DNA of 64,000 nt from Enterocloster aldenensis (GTDB taxonomy: Bacteria > Bacillota > Clostridia > Lachnospirales > Lachnospiraceae), in NCBI RefSeq assembly GCF_003434055.1, contig NZ_QVEX01000002.1, positions 124,470 through 188,469 on the forward strand, given 5' to 3'. The notes beneath the pieces are model-generated. The model ran no database searches and was not told where the DNA came from. It was given only the letters and a program-made list of their open reading frames with translations. Positions 1 through 9,314 of this stretch are shown here, piece by piece; the first letter of the stretch is position 1; the number at the start of each line of letters is the position of its first letter. A program made the position numbers and the translations under genes.

Positions 1-187
1 TAAGGACCACCCTGTCAGGGTCCCAAAGCTTTTTAAATCCCATTTCCTCAAACTTATCCGCCACAAACGGAATGAAAATATCGTGGATCATCACACGGTC
101 CACATTTACCGTGACAATATCCCCCGGCTTAACCTGGGCAGCACCCGTATTATGCTTTATGATCTTTTCAATGATTGTATTCCCCAT
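1..187 (-). CDS. LeuC-like aconitase-family dehydratase large subunit, N-terminal part (cut by window edge)
   Basis: Translation from the ATG at 187-185 begins MGNTIIEKIIKHNTGAAQVK and continues with PGDIVTVNVDRVMIHDIF, the N-terminal signature of the large subunit of 3-isopropylmalate dehydratase-type hydro-lyases. Only about 62 codons are inside the window, so the Fe-S cysteines cannot be checked. It starts 20 bases inside the end of the upstream small-subunit gene, which suggests translational coupling of the two subunits. The exact substrate (isopropylmalate, 2,3-dimethylmalate, citramalate or similar) cannot be told from this fragment. Confidence 0.85.
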   Translation of the reverse strand, partial: MGNTIIEKIIKHNTGAAQVKPGDIVTVNVDRVMIHDIFIPFVADKFEEMGFKKLWDPDRVVL

Positions 188-689
188 TGCAGTCTCCTTC
201 ATCCAGTCCGTTCAGTTTTCTCATGGCCTTCACCAGCCCGCCTGCGTTGATGATATCCACCAGGTTCTGGGGCAGGGATGCAATCGGATACTGTCTCCCC
301 TCATAGTCCACATGGTGATTCACCGTGACCGTAATGCGGTCCCCCTCCGTCATATCATCATACAGGTTTGGCTGCTCAATCAGAAGCAGGCCGTTATTAA
401 TGGAATTGCGGAAAAATATCCTTGCAAAGGACTTGGCAATCACACACTTGATTCCCAATGCCTTGATGATTTCCGGCGCCTGCTCCCTGGAAGAGCCGCA
501 GCCAAAGTTCTTGCCGGCCACAATGATGTCCCCCTCCTTAATCTGTCCCGCCAGCTCCGGGCGCAGGGGACTGAACCCGTACTGCTTCATGTCATCGATT
601 GTCTTAAGCGCCAGGTATTCGGTGGGAATGATGATGTCCGTGTCAATATCATCTCCCAGCACCCAGACTTTGCCTGTAAATGTCTCCAT
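168..689 (-). CDS. LeuD-like aconitase-family dehydratase small subunit (second pair)
   Basis: A 173-aa swivel-domain protein of the LeuD family. Visible landmarks are the N-terminal GDDIDTDIIIPTEYL segment, the GKNFGCGSSREQAPEI active-site loop (serine and arginine that contact the substrate in this family) and FARIFFRNSINNGLLLI. Small subunits of this family pair with a Fe-S large subunit to isomerise or hydrate short hydroxy-dicarboxylates. It is followed with overlap by its own large subunit and preceded by a second complete small/large pair, so this is the second of two tandem heterodimers. Specificity is not visible. Confidence 0.92.
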   Translation of the reverse strand: METFTGKVWVLGDDIDTDIIIPTEYLALKTIDDMKQYGFSPLRPELAGQIKEGDIIVAGKNFGCGSSREQAPEIIKALGIKCVIAKSFARIFFRNSINNGLLLIEQPNLYDDMTEGDRITVTVNHHVDYEGRQYPIASLPQNLVDIINAGGLVKAMRKLNGLDEGDCNGEYNH

Positions 690-736
690 TTCCTGTTTCC
701 TTTCCTGTATTGCGATTGTATCATGCCCGGCATCAC

Positions 737-1981
737 TTACCTGGCAACGGCAATCTCCCCCGCGATTGCGGAAGCCGCCACCGTGGCCGCGGAGCCAAGA
801 TATACCTTGGAGCTTGGATGGCCTGCGCGTCCCTTAAAGTTCCTGGTACCGGTGCTGATCAGCACTTCATTTTCCCCAATCACGCCCTGGCAGCTTCCCC
901 AGCACACGCTGCAGTTGGGGTTCATTACAATGGCTCCTGCTTCCATGAAAATGTCAATCAGGCCTTCCTTAAGCGCCTGCCTGTAAACGTCAAGGCTTGC
1001 AGGGACCACAAGGAAACGCACGCTGTCAGCCACCTTTTTGCCCTTTAATACGGCAGCGCCTACCCGGAGCTCATCAATCCGTCCATTGTTGCAGGACCCC
1101 AGAAACGCCTCGTCAATCTTAACGCCGCATACCTCCCCGGCCGGCACCACATCATCCACAAAATCAGGCCTTGCAACCACCGGCTGGATTTTGGACAGAT
1201 CAAAGGTATACTCCCTTGCATAGACAGCGTCCGGGTCGCTGGTGTATACCGCCTTGGGTTCGCGCCCCCGCTCCCTAAGATAAGAGACAGCAGCCTCATC
1301 CGCCTCAAAAATCCCTGTCTTTGCCCCTGCTTCCACCGCCAGGTTGCAGAGCACCATACGGTCATTGATACTCAGTGTCTTTGCGCCTTCCCCTGTAAAC
1401 TCCATCACCTGGTAATTGCATCCATTGGCCCCGATTTCCCCGATAATGGTCAGCATCAGATCCCTTGGATAAACGCCCTCCGGCAGCCTGCCTATCAGAT
1501 TGAACTTCACGGTCTCCGGCACCAGCACCCAGGAAGTGCCGGTAACCATGCCGTAAAGGAAATCCGTGCATCCCACGCCGGTTCCAAATGCGCCTAATGC
1601 GCCGTATGTGCAGGTATGGCTGTCCGCCCCGAATATCAGCTCACCGGAACATACATAATGCTCCATCATGATCTGATGGCACACGCCCTTCCCCTCCCAG
1701 AAATCAATCTGGTTCTCCCTTGCAAAATCCCTCATCTTTTTCTGGGAAGCAGCTGTCTTTGGATTATCCGCAGGCACGTTATGGTCCACGATAAAGACCA
1801 GTTTCTTGTGGTCCGCAATCCTTGGATGCTTTAACTTGTTGTTATACATGTCAACCGTCAGATGGGTGGTCCCGTCATTGCTCATAAGACGGTCCAGGTT
1901 CACGGTATGGATATCGCCAGGCTTCACGCTGTCCACTCCGGCCGCTGCCGCGATTATCTTCTCTGCAATCGTCATCCCCAT
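737..1981 (-). CDS. LeuC-like aconitase-family dehydratase large subunit (first pair)
   Basis: About 414 aa, the normal length for stand-alone LeuC/DmdA-type large subunits. It has FGADSHTCTYGALGAFGTGVG near residue 120 and the three Fe-S cluster cysteines expected for the family: one in GSCNNGR and two in NPNCSVCWGSCQG. The ATG at 1981 is preferred because the GGAGG inside the end of the small-subunit gene is correctly spaced; a GTG at 1987 overlapping that stop codon is the alternative. It forms a heterodimer with the product of the gene just upstream. Reaction: stereospecific (de)hydration of a hydroxy-acid; the substrate is not decidable from sequence here. Confidence 0.92.
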   Translation of the reverse strand: MGMTIAEKIIAAAAGVDSVKPGDIHTVNLDRLMSNDGTTHLTVDMYNNKLKHPRIADHKKLVFIVDHNVPADNPKTAASQKKMRDFARENQIDFWEGKGVCHQIMMEHYVCSGELIFGADSHTCTYGALGAFGTGVGCTDFLYGMVTGTSWVLVPETVKFNLIGRLPEGVYPRDLMLTIIGEIGANGCNYQVMEFTGEGAKTLSINDRMVLCNLAVEAGAKTGIFEADEAAVSYLRERGREPKAVYTSDPDAVYAREYTFDLSKIQPVVARPDFVDDVVPAGEVCGVKIDEAFLGSCNNGRIDELRVGAAVLKGKKVADSVRFLVVPASLDVYRQALKEGLIDIFMEAGAIVMNPNCSVCWGSCQGVIGENEVLISTGTRNFKGRAGHPSSKVYLGSAATVAASAIAGEIAVAR

Positions 1982-1983
1982 GT

Positions 1984-2466
1984 TCACGCCTCCTCCTTGT
2001 TCAGTGATGCAATCAGCCCGCCCTGATTCAGGATATTCTGCATATACTCAGGAAGCCTGGTACATGCGTACTCTTTTCCATTGGCCCTTGCCACGCCCTC
2101 AGACATGGAAAGTTCCATGGTATCCCCTGTCTTTACTTCATCCGGCAGTTCCTTGCACACAATCACGGGAAGTCCGATGTTAATGGAATTCCTATAAAAA
2201 ATCCTGGCAAATGATTTGGCAATCACGGCCCTCACACCCAAAGCCTTGAGCACGCTTGGCGCCTGCTCCCTGGAGGAACCGCATCCAAAGTTCTCGCCTC
2301 CCACCACAAAATCCCCTTCCTTTACCTTCACAGGAAAATCAGGGTCCAATGACTCAAATGTATGTACCTTCATCTCATCAATATCCGGCAATAAAAGATA
2401 CTGTGACGCAATGATCTGGTCCGTATCCAGATCATCATGATATTTGTAAATCGTTCCGCCCGGCAT
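1984..2466 (-). CDS. LeuD-like aconitase-family dehydratase small subunit (first pair)
   Basis: 160-aa swivel-domain subunit with YHDDLDTDQIIASQYLL at the N-terminus and GGENFGCGSSREQAPSVL, the substrate loop of the family. A clear ribosome binding site (aggaggga) precedes the ATG. It is the first gene of a four-gene operon small-large-small-large that leaves the window on the left. The two small subunits are related but clearly diverged, so the duplication is old and the pairs probably act on different substrates. Nothing in the window names the pathway. Confidence 0.92.
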   Translation of the reverse strand: MPGGTIYKYHDDLDTDQIIASQYLLLPDIDEMKVHTFESLDPDFPVKVKEGDFVVGGENFGCGSSREQAPSVLKALGVRAVIAKSFARIFYRNSINIGLPVIVCKELPDEVKTGDTMELSMSEGVARANGKEYACTRLPEYMQNILNQGGLIASLNKEEA

Positions 2467-2670
2467 AAGGTAATCCCTCCTGTAAAAAAGTTATGCTTGT
2501 TACTCATCTGCTAATCTATTCTACCACAGACTTTACTATAATAATAATACATGATAAGAATAGTTACTATAGATACAGATTATATAAACGGCCATGAATC
2601 CCAGGAAATCCACAAAAGAAATGGCATACGTCAGAACAATCTGTTCCTATATGCCATTTGCCTATTCAAT

Positions 2671-2722
2671 CTTGTTCCCGGTACACACATTTTCCCCATT
2701 CATTCTTGTTCCCGGTACACAC
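2671..2722. repeat. Two 18-bp direct repeats, one encoding the end of the GGDEF gene
   Basis: The 18-mer cttgttcccggtacacac occurs at 2671-2688 and again at 2705-2722. On the minus strand the second occurrence encodes the last residues (VYREQE, stop) of the diguanylate cyclase, and the first encodes VYREQD followed by a stop in the same frame, 34 bases further on. This looks like a small tandem duplication of the 3' end of the gene. Confidence 0.7.
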
Positions 2723-4292
2723 AATATCTGGAACGCCCTTCCTTCTTTGCCTGGTAAAGGGCCTGGTCGCTGTGCTGGATGAGCAGGTCAATATCCATAT
2801 GGCTGTCCGTTCCCTGGGCAATGCCTATGCTGGCGGACAGGGAGGACATCTCCCGGGACGCCTGGAACCGGGCATTGAGCTTTGCAAGGAATTCCCCGGC
2901 CTCTTTTTCAAGCTGTTCCACGCTGCATTCCCCAAGCCTGGCCACCAGGAACTCATCTCCCCCAAGCCTGGCCACAAAATCATTGGGGAAGGATTCCACC
3001 AGGGTCCTGGCCGTTCCTGTCAGCACCGCGTCCCCCACCTTATGCCCATATGTGTCATTGACAGCCTTAAACCAGTCCAGGTCAATGTAGAGCAGGCTCA
3101 CGGACTTGTTCCCCCGGCTGCCATGGATATACTGGTAAAAATACCTGCGGTTATAGAGTCCTGTAAGGAAATCCGTGTTGGAGCTGTGGAGGATCTGTTT
3201 TTCCAGGTCCCGCTCAACCGTCACATCCCGGAAGATGCAGAGTTTTCCAACCACATTGTGGAATATGTCATAAATGGAGTTTTCATGAATCTCCAGCATT
3301 TTCCCGAACCCGTCCGACAGGGCGGCCCTGGCCTCCACGTATCCTTCGCTGTTGATTGTGCGATGTCCCTCAAAGGCAGCCGCAAACCACTCCTCGTAAT
3401 CCTTTCCAAGGACCTGGATCTTACTTATCTGGAAATACTCCTCGAATTTTGCGTTTGCATTCAGTATCCTGCCCCTGTTGTTCCATAAGAGGATGGCATA
3501 GGGCATGCTCTGGAGCAGGATTTCAATTTCCGCGCCCATGTTGCCCAGGTCCGTTACGTCATGGCCGATTCCAACGGTTCCCAGGACCGTTTCGCCATCC
3601 CGGTCCACGATTGGTGTCTTATAGGTGCGCAGCTGACGCATCCCGCGGGAGCATTTGACCTCCTCGGTAAACTGCAGGGTCCTGCGGGCCAGTATCACAG
3701 CCGCCTCCGACTTTTTGCAGGATTCCTCCCCGTTTTCAGAATCATCCGGGGAAACGCCCCAGATATAGCAGTGGTCCCGCCCGGTCACATCCTCCCTGTC
3801 CTTACCCACCACGGAACAGAACGCCTGATTCACCTTGACATGGGTCCCGTCTATGGCCTTGAACCAGAGCATGTCCGGCAGACTGTCAATGGCAGTGTCC
3901 AGATAGGTCTGGGTCATATATAGGTCGTACTCCAGCTTAATCCTTTTCAGGATCTGTTCCATGCGGATACGGACCCGTTCCCGGCTCAGTGGGGTGTCCC
4001 AGAGCTCGTCCGCGGCCTCCATCTGTGCACCGGCAAGACCGTCAAGCATCCCCTGTTCCCCGCAGTACACAAGAACCGTCCCTTCCCTGCAATGGGGACG
4101 CAGCTGCAGCGGAAGGATACAGCTTCCCAGGTCCCATATGACCACATCGCTGCCATCTGCCAGTTCAGGCGCCGGATTCCCTGACACCGTAACTGTATGG
4201 GAAAAACGTTCCGGCGGACAGAGCGTGTCCATCACCTCTGGCAGCATTGGATCTTTGCTGAAAATCATGATCTGAAGCTTACATTGATACAT
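2700..4292 (-). CDS. PAS/GGDEF diguanylate cyclase
   Basis: 530 aa. The first 100 residues resemble a divergent receiver-like segment (IMIFSKDPMLPEVMDTL, VVIWDLGSC) without a clean phospho-acceptor. PAS-like segments follow around residues 120-240 (DMLWFKAIDGTHVKVNQAFC) and 245-360 (YAILLWNNRGRILNANAKF). The C-terminal cyclase domain starts at DFLTGLYNRRYF and has an intact GGDEF at residues 444-448 (RLGGDEFLVARLG), so it should make cyclic di-GMP from two GTP. No membrane segment is seen, so it is cytoplasmic. It lies 29 bp downstream of a GGDEF/EAL gene and is probably co-transcribed with it. Confidence 0.9.
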   Translation of the reverse strand: MYQCKLQIMIFSKDPMLPEVMDTLCPPERFSHTVTVSGNPAPELADGSDVVIWDLGSCILPLQLRPHCREGTVLVYCGEQGMLDGLAGAQMEAADELWDTPLSRERVRIRMEQILKRIKLEYDLYMTQTYLDTAIDSLPDMLWFKAIDGTHVKVNQAFCSVVGKDREDVTGRDHCYIWGVSPDDSENGEESCKKSEAAVILARRTLQFTEEVKCSRGMRQLRTYKTPIVDRDGETVLGTVGIGHDVTDLGNMGAEIEILLQSMPYAILLWNNRGRILNANAKFEEYFQISKIQVLGKDYEEWFAAAFEGHRTINSEGYVEARAALSDGFGKMLEIHENSIYDIFHNVVGKLCIFRDVTVERDLEKQILHSSNTDFLTGLYNRRYFYQYIHGSRGNKSVSLLYIDLDWFKAVNDTYGHKVGDAVLTGTARTLVESFPNDFVARLGGDEFLVARLGECSVEQLEKEAGEFLAKLNARFQASREMSSLSASIGIAQGTDSHMDIDLLIQHSDQALYQAKKEGRSRYCVYREQE

Positions 4293-4321
4293 TTAACCCC
4301 TCCCCATGTGCACGGCAGACC

Positions 4322-5983
4322 TTACTTCAAATACAGCTTTTCAAACCCCGAAGCGCTGACCGGCCTTCCAAACAGATATCCCTGTATGTAATCCGGCAGT
4401 GTCTGCTTTACAATATCAAATTCTTCTTCTGTTTCCACACCCTCCACACAGACCTTTAAGCCGATGCTGTGGGCAAGTTTGATAATATACTCAAGGAAAA
4501 TGTATTCATAGCTTCCCTTATGGATTCCCGTCACAAAACTGCGGTCAACCTTAAGCACATTGGCAGGAAGTTCCTTAAGATGGCTCAGCGAAGAATAACC
4601 TGTCCCAAAATCATCAATTGCAATCCCATAACCCATGGCCCGCAGTTCCTCGAATTCCTGATTCAGGAACTGCAGGTTCGGCACCCAGCAGCTTTCCGTC
4701 AGTTCCAACACCAGCTGCCCGGCAGGCAGGTCATCCCACTGCCTCATCTTCAGATATTCCAGCAGCGCATTTTCCTTTAGCTGGATATATGACACATTGA
4801 CGCTCATGGCAAAATCCGGCACCTGCCTGCGCCATATCCGGAACTGGCTCACACTCTCTTCCAATATCCAGGCCCCTACCTGGGTTATAAGGCGGCTCTC
4901 CTCCAACAACGGGATGAACTCCGAAGGAAATACCTCCCCATGTTCCGGGGAATGCCACCGCAGCAGCGCCTCCGCGCCCGTGACCGCCCCTGTGACCGCG
5001 TCCACCTGCGGCTGGTAGAACAATTCAAACTGGCTGAATCCGTCCTTGACACAGGCATGGAGGCTTTCCTGCAGCTCCATGTTCCTCAGCTTCTGTTTAT
5101 ACATTTCCTCGGAAAAGAAAACCAGCTGGTTCTTTCCATTCATCTTGGCAATCTCCACTGCATTTTCCGCATTCCTGAACAGCTTCTGGTAGGTGTTGCC
5201 GTCATCCGGGAAAAAGCAGGCGCCCGCTGACAGGGAAATCAGGATCTGGCGGCCCTCCACTGCAAAATGACTGCCGATGAACATCTGGATATTCTCATAA
5301 ATGCCCCGTACGGCCTCTTTTGTACCGTCCTTTATCAGGAACACAAACTCGTCCCCGTCTAAGCGGTAAAGCTGGCATCCCTGGGGAAGCATGGCTGAAA
5401 TCAGGTTGGACAAAAGGTTAAGCGCCCTGTCCCCAAAGCCATAACCATACTTTTCATTGATATTCTTAAAATTATCAATGTCCAGGACCACAACCACCCC
5501 GTTGGCCGTATCCTTCTGCCTCACAAGGATATTCATATCCTGTTCAAACTGGTTCCGGTTCATCAGGCCAGTGACATTGTCAAATTTATTCTGTTTTCCA
5601 ATATTGGAAATCCGGCCAATCATGAACAGCGGACGGTCCTGCCTGTCTTTCTTGACCGTCCCCCTGCAGGATACCCATATGACCCGGCCGGATTTATTAT
5701 AAACCCTGTACTCCATGTCATGGTAATCCTTACTGCCCTCCTGAATCATCTGCATATCGCTGAGCCACAGTTCCAAATCCTCCCTGACCATGATTTTGGA
5801 CCATACGGAAACCACATCCTGTTCAATCAGGCGGCTTATATCAAGGTCATCATATGCATTGTCAGATATGTAAAAGGTACCATTCCGGATGTCCCACATG
5901 TAAAGATAGTCATCCGTTGTTTCAGAAAGCAGATTCAGGAGGACATCCGCGGTAAAATTCTCATTTTTAATAATATCAGCCAT
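4322..5983 (-). CDS. PAS-GGDEF-EAL cyclic-di-GMP protein
   Basis: 553 aa. A PAS domain near residues 15-130 (TFYISDNAYDDLDISRL, YRVYNKSGRVIWVSCRG) is followed by a cyclase domain whose signature is DGDEF (residues 209-213) instead of GGDEF, and by an EAL domain with the EAL at residues 338-340, DDFGTGYSSLSHL and KVDRSFV, all expected in an active phosphodiesterase. The likely activity is hydrolysis of cyclic di-GMP, with the GGDEF part either weak or acting as a GTP sensor; this is inference from motifs. It has no membrane segment. It is upstream of a probable cyclase, giving an adjacent make-and-break pair. Confidence 0.9.
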   Translation of the reverse strand: MADIIKNENFTADVLLNLLSETTDDYLYMWDIRNGTFYISDNAYDDLDISRLIEQDVVSVWSKIMVREDLELWLSDMQMIQEGSKDYHDMEYRVYNKSGRVIWVSCRGTVKKDRQDRPLFMIGRISNIGKQNKFDNVTGLMNRNQFEQDMNILVRQKDTANGVVVVLDIDNFKNINEKYGYGFGDRALNLLSNLISAMLPQGCQLYRLDGDEFVFLIKDGTKEAVRGIYENIQMFIGSHFAVEGRQILISLSAGACFFPDDGNTYQKLFRNAENAVEIAKMNGKNQLVFFSEEMYKQKLRNMELQESLHACVKDGFSQFELFYQPQVDAVTGAVTGAEALLRWHSPEHGEVFPSEFIPLLEESRLITQVGAWILEESVSQFRIWRRQVPDFAMSVNVSYIQLKENALLEYLKMRQWDDLPAGQLVLELTESCWVPNLQFLNQEFEELRAMGYGIAIDDFGTGYSSLSHLKELPANVLKVDRSFVTGIHKGSYEYIFLEYIIKLAHSIGLKVCVEGVETEEEFDIVKQTLPDYIQGYLFGRPVSASGFEKLYLK

Positions 5984-6046
5984 GACAACCTCCAGGACAA
6001 GTATGGTTTATATTTTACCATGACCAGGTTCCAGTGTCCAGAAGCA

Positions 6047-6090
6047 GCAGATATTATTGAGGATATTTGCAGATATTATTAAGGATTTTC
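6047..6090. repeat. 22-bp tandem duplication
   Basis: gcagatattatt occurs at 6047-6058 and 6069-6080 within two imperfect 22-bp units (…gaggatattt / …aaggattttc). It lies in the gap between the start of the GGDEF/EAL gene and the small membrane protein on the other strand. No function is evident. Confidence 0.6.
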
Positions 6091-6173
6091 TAATTTTTCT
6101 TACAGTTGCGTCCAATGCCTTTACTTTCAGCCATGAAGTGATTAAGATACACCCTAAAAGGAGGGAATCCCCC

Positions 6174-6479
6174 ATGATGAACTTTAAACGGCTATACCCA
6201 TGGCTGACAGCATACGGGGGCGGCCTGGCCAGGCTGGCCATTGCCAGCTGGCTGCTGACCAACACCATGTTCCTGTTAGGCAGCCGCGTCCCGTTCATAA
6301 CCCTGGACTTTGTAAGGCAGATATCCCTAGAAAGCTTCCTTGGTATCTGGTTTGGCATCTGCCTGTGCCTGGCCATTCCCTGGTTTTTATCTGCCCACTC
6401 AGGAAGGATACGTTTATCCCTGGCCCCCAGCATGGCCATGTACATAGCAGCCCTGATGCTTAAGGAAACATTCATATGA
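6174..6479 (+). CDS. Small membrane protein, unknown function
   Basis: About 101 aa starting at one of two adjacent ATGs (6174, 6177) after a strong ribosome binding site (aaaggaggg). It has three hydrophobic stretches (around LTAYGGGLARLAIASWLL, FLGIWFGICLCLAIPWFL and LAPSMAMYIAALML), so it is probably a three-helix membrane protein. It overlaps the following DUF2079 gene by four bases (ATGA), which points to a translationally coupled pair. I do not recognise a family. Confidence 0.75.
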   Translation: MMNFKRLYPWLTAYGGGLARLAIASWLLTNTMFLLGSRVPFITLDFVRQISLESFLGIWFGICLCLAIPWFLSAHSGRIRLSLAPSMAMYIAALMLKETFI

Positions 6480-7945
6480 TAATGGAACGGATTGAGAAAT
6501 GGCTGACCTCCCGGCGGTCATGGATGATCCTGGCCGCGGCTGCAGGAATTTGGTTCCTGTTCACCGCCTCCATGACCATCCTGCGCTACCGCCTCAATTA
6601 TGCGTCGGCTTATGATTTCGGGATATTTTCCCAGATGTATTATTACATGGACAAGGGCCTGACGCCGCTGACCACCTGTGAACGCGACGGGCTTCTGTCC
6701 CATTTTGCAGTGCACCTTTCCCCTGTCTTTTATGTGCTCCTGCCATTTTACAAACTGGTACCGCGGCCGGAGACCCTGCTGGTCCTTCAGGCGCTCCTGG
6801 TGATAAGCGGTATTATCCCTTTGTGCCTGTTAACCAGGTTTTTGCGTTTTACCCGGCTTCAGACGCTGTGCTTCGGCCTGATGTACTGCGCCTATCCCGC
6901 ATTCATGGGCGGCTGTTTTTATGACTTTCATGAAAACAAATTCCTCACCGTAATCATACTCTGGACCATGTACTTCCTGGAAACCGGACGTTTTAAATCC
7001 ATGGTCTGCTCGGCTGCCCTGCTGCTTCTGGTAAAAGAGGATGCCCCTGTCTATGCGGCCTGCATCGGGCTTTATCTTTTTCTGTATAAACGGCAGTACC
7101 GTTACGGCGCCATGGTCTTCATCGGCTCCTGCCTGTACTTTTCCATGGCTATCTGGTATATCAACCGGTTTGGGGACGGCGCCATGGTGAACCGGTTTGA
7201 TAACTTCATATCCGACAAACGTCTGGGCCTGATCAGCATGTTCAAGACCATCCTGGTCAACCCGGCTTATGTGCTGTCACAGATTGCGGTAAAGGACAAA
7301 CTTATCTTTTTCCTGCAGATGCTGCTGCCTCTGGGATTCCTTCCGCTCATGGCAAGGGACTGGAGGAAATGGACCCTGGTCATTCCCTTTGTACTGATTA
7401 ACCTGATGTCCAATTATAAGTATCAGCACTCCATTTTCTTTCAATATACATATGGGTCGGGAGCCTTGCTGATATATCTGGCAGCAGTTAATTTCAGGGA
7501 TTGGAAGGACGCCTCCCGGCCTGCAGCTCCTGTCCTGTCCCATGACCGGGCTGCGCCAAGGCCTGCGTTCCCCCTGCCCCACTCCATCCTGGGCTGCGGA
7601 CTGGCCTGCGCCCTGGTCCTCACCTCTGTAGTGGCATACAAAAAGTCGTACTACATTGGCAGCTATGTCAGCAACCATGAAAAAGCAGCAGAAGCAAGGC
7701 TCCTGCTGTCATCCATCCCAAAGGATGCGTCTGTCAAATCGACCACGTTTTTCATACCTCAATTGTCTGGAAGGGACGAGATCTATCTTGCGGACAGCCG
7801 GCATCCTGCTGATTATATCGTGCTGGACCAGAGACCGGGATATGGGAAGGATTCCCATGCGTTGATGGCCAAGTATCTGGACCATGGGTACGGGGCCTGG
7901 GGCGACGTGGACGGATATGTGACCGTGCTTGTGTCCCCGCAATGA
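6476..7945 (+). CDS. DUF2079-type multi-spanning membrane protein
   Basis: 489 aa with at least nine hydrophobic segments. The region YDFGIFSQMYYYMDKGLTPL plus HFAVHLSPVFYVLLPFYKLV is the hallmark of DUF2079 proteins, which resemble the GT-C glycosyltransferase fold (acidic and aromatic residues in the first extracytoplasmic loop, FYDFHENKFLTV further on). No enzymatic role is established for the family. The C-terminal 80 residues are hydrophilic and probably extracytoplasmic. It starts inside the stop codon of the small membrane protein and ends before a strong hairpin terminator. Confidence 0.85.
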   Translation: MIMERIEKWLTSRRSWMILAAAAGIWFLFTASMTILRYRLNYASAYDFGIFSQMYYYMDKGLTPLTTCERDGLLSHFAVHLSPVFYVLLPFYKLVPRPETLLVLQALLVISGIIPLCLLTRFLRFTRLQTLCFGLMYCAYPAFMGGCFYDFHENKFLTVIILWTMYFLETGRFKSMVCSAALLLLVKEDAPVYAACIGLYLFLYKRQYRYGAMVFIGSCLYFSMAIWYINRFGDGAMVNRFDNFISDKRLGLISMFKTILVNPAYVLSQIAVKDKLIFFLQMLLPLGFLPLMARDWRKWTLVIPFVLINLMSNYKYQHSIFFQYTYGSGALLIYLAAVNFRDWKDASRPAAPVLSHDRAAPRPAFPLPHSILGCGLACALVLTSVVAYKKSYYIGSYVSNHEKAAEARLLLSSIPKDASVKSTTFFIPQLSGRDEIYLADSRHPADYIVLDQRPGYGKDSHALMAKYLDHGYGAWGDVDGYVTVLVSPQ

Positions 7946-7994
7946 TGATAGGTGCGGTTTGAGAAGCTGACATCCATTTATGCCGGATAAATAT

Positions 7995-8021
7995 GCGGCC
8001 CGCTGGCAATAAGCGGGCCGC
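7995..8021. terminator. Hairpin terminator between convergent genes
   Basis: Perfect 10-bp GC-rich stem gcggcccgct / agcgggccgc with a short loop, in the gap between the DUF2079 gene (+) and the SEC-C gene (-). Only a short T-rich tract follows on the plus strand, so it may be a modest terminator. Confidence 0.65.
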
Positions 8022-8101
8022 CCTTTGCGTCAGGATTCCATCATACATCATTCTCCTGCAGCCGCTTAATCAATCAGATGATAACAAAATTCCTGCTAAG
8101 C

Positions 8102-9172
8102 CTACACATTTTTCCCACAGCACTTTTTATATTTCTTCCCGCTCCCGCAGGGACACGGGTCATTTGGATATATTTTGGGGGGCTTGACCACCGGCTCATG
8201 GAATGAGGGATAGAAACCATCGTATGTATCCTCATCCAGCATGTCATCACCGAATATGACATCGCCATATTCATCCATGCCTGCCGGCTCTTCATAAAAC
8301 TTCCCAATCTGTTCCTTATAATATGACAGCCTGTCCTCCATTCCCAGCGCTTTTGTCAATTGAACCGCACTGTGGAATAAGGCTTCGTTTTCCATTGTAC
8401 ACGGCCCGTCTCCCAGCTCCTGGTCCACCAGCCGGTATGCCTCTTTTGCTTTGCCTTCCTCCGCCAGGCTCATGGCATAGCCGTTAATTGCCTCCGGGTG
8501 ATGGGGTTCCTGTTCCAGCCAGTCCTCAAACCACTTTTTGCCCTCGTCCCGCCGCCCCAGAGCATTCAGCGATTCCCCGATTGCCGCTTTAAATCCGCCG
8601 TAGTCATCATACTCCCATACGAATGTGTCCAGGACCTCATGGCAGAATTGAATACGGATTTCATGCGCTTTGGCATTGAACAGTTCCAGCTCCATCTCAT
8701 AAAGCCAGCCGCCGATATCATATTCGTAATCCGTTGCCTCGTCCACTGCCGAGATCCCCAGCCTGATTTCAGCCTGATTTACATTTTCCTTTGTTTTATC
8801 CCATGCTTCCAGCCAGCATCTGGTCATGTTTTCATAATCCTGGTTCTCTGCGTATTCCCATCCCTCGTCAATCAGGTCCGCAATCTCATCCCATCCAGAT
8901 GGAAGACCGGAGTCATCCTCATAATCAATGCATCGCTGCACCATATCATCCAATGCCCGTTCAAACCGTTCCTCATCAAAAGGCTGGTTCTGTGACATGA
9001 CATCATAAATCTCCTCCAGCACCACTGCTGCCAGCTTCTCTTTTGCTTCCTTCCTGCTGTATCCTGCTTTCTGAAGCCGCTCATAGGCCCTCCTGGTACA
9101 GGGCGGGTCATTGTCCCTCAGCTGGTTGTCCACAACCGCCAGGATAGTCTCTCTCAATCTCATGTTCGCCAT
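8102..9172 (-). CDS. SEC-C motif protein with TPR-like helices
   Basis: 356 aa. The C-terminus is a textbook SEC-C zinc motif ([17 protein letters not shown]). The middle is acidic and helix-rich with spacing like tetratricopeptide repeats ([40 protein letters not shown] pattern). SEC-C knuckles bind zinc and are found in SecA and in many stand-alone proteins of unknown role; the repeats suggest protein binding. No enzymatic motif is present. It is transcribed alone, with its own promoter region in the 140 bp before the next gene. Confidence 0.85.
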   Translation of the reverse strand: MANMRLRETILAVVDNQLRDNDPPCTRRAYERLQKAGYSRKEAKEKLAAVVLEEIYDVMSQNQPFDEERFERALDDMVQRCIDYEDDSGLPSGWDEIADLIDEGWEYAENQDYENMTRCWLEAWDKTKENVNQAEIRLGISAVDEATDYEYDIGGWLYEMELELFNAKAHEIRIQFCHEVLDTFVWEYDDYGGFKAAIGESLNALGRRDEGKKWFEDWLEQEPHHPEAINGYAMSLAEEGKAKEAYRLVDQELGDGPCTMENEALFHSAVQLTKALGMEDRLSYYKEQIGKFYEEPAGMDEYGDVIFGDDMLDEDTYDGFYPSFHEPVVKPPKIYPNDPCPCGSGKKYKKCCGKNV

Positions 9173-9314
9173 TTTTTCTCCCCCGTATGATCCGCTGTTT
9201 CCTTCCCGTCAACAAAACCGCGTCATTTTTATCATATCGTGTTTCATTATACCACATGAGCCAGGGGGTGACAACTTCCTAAGCAGAAAACGGTCCCATC
9301 GGCCAGTCCCAGGG

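Noticed and set aside
6008..6475. A 155-codon open frame on the minus strand
   Set aside because: It is antisense to the small membrane protein, which has a strong ribosome binding site and overlaps the next gene by ATGA.
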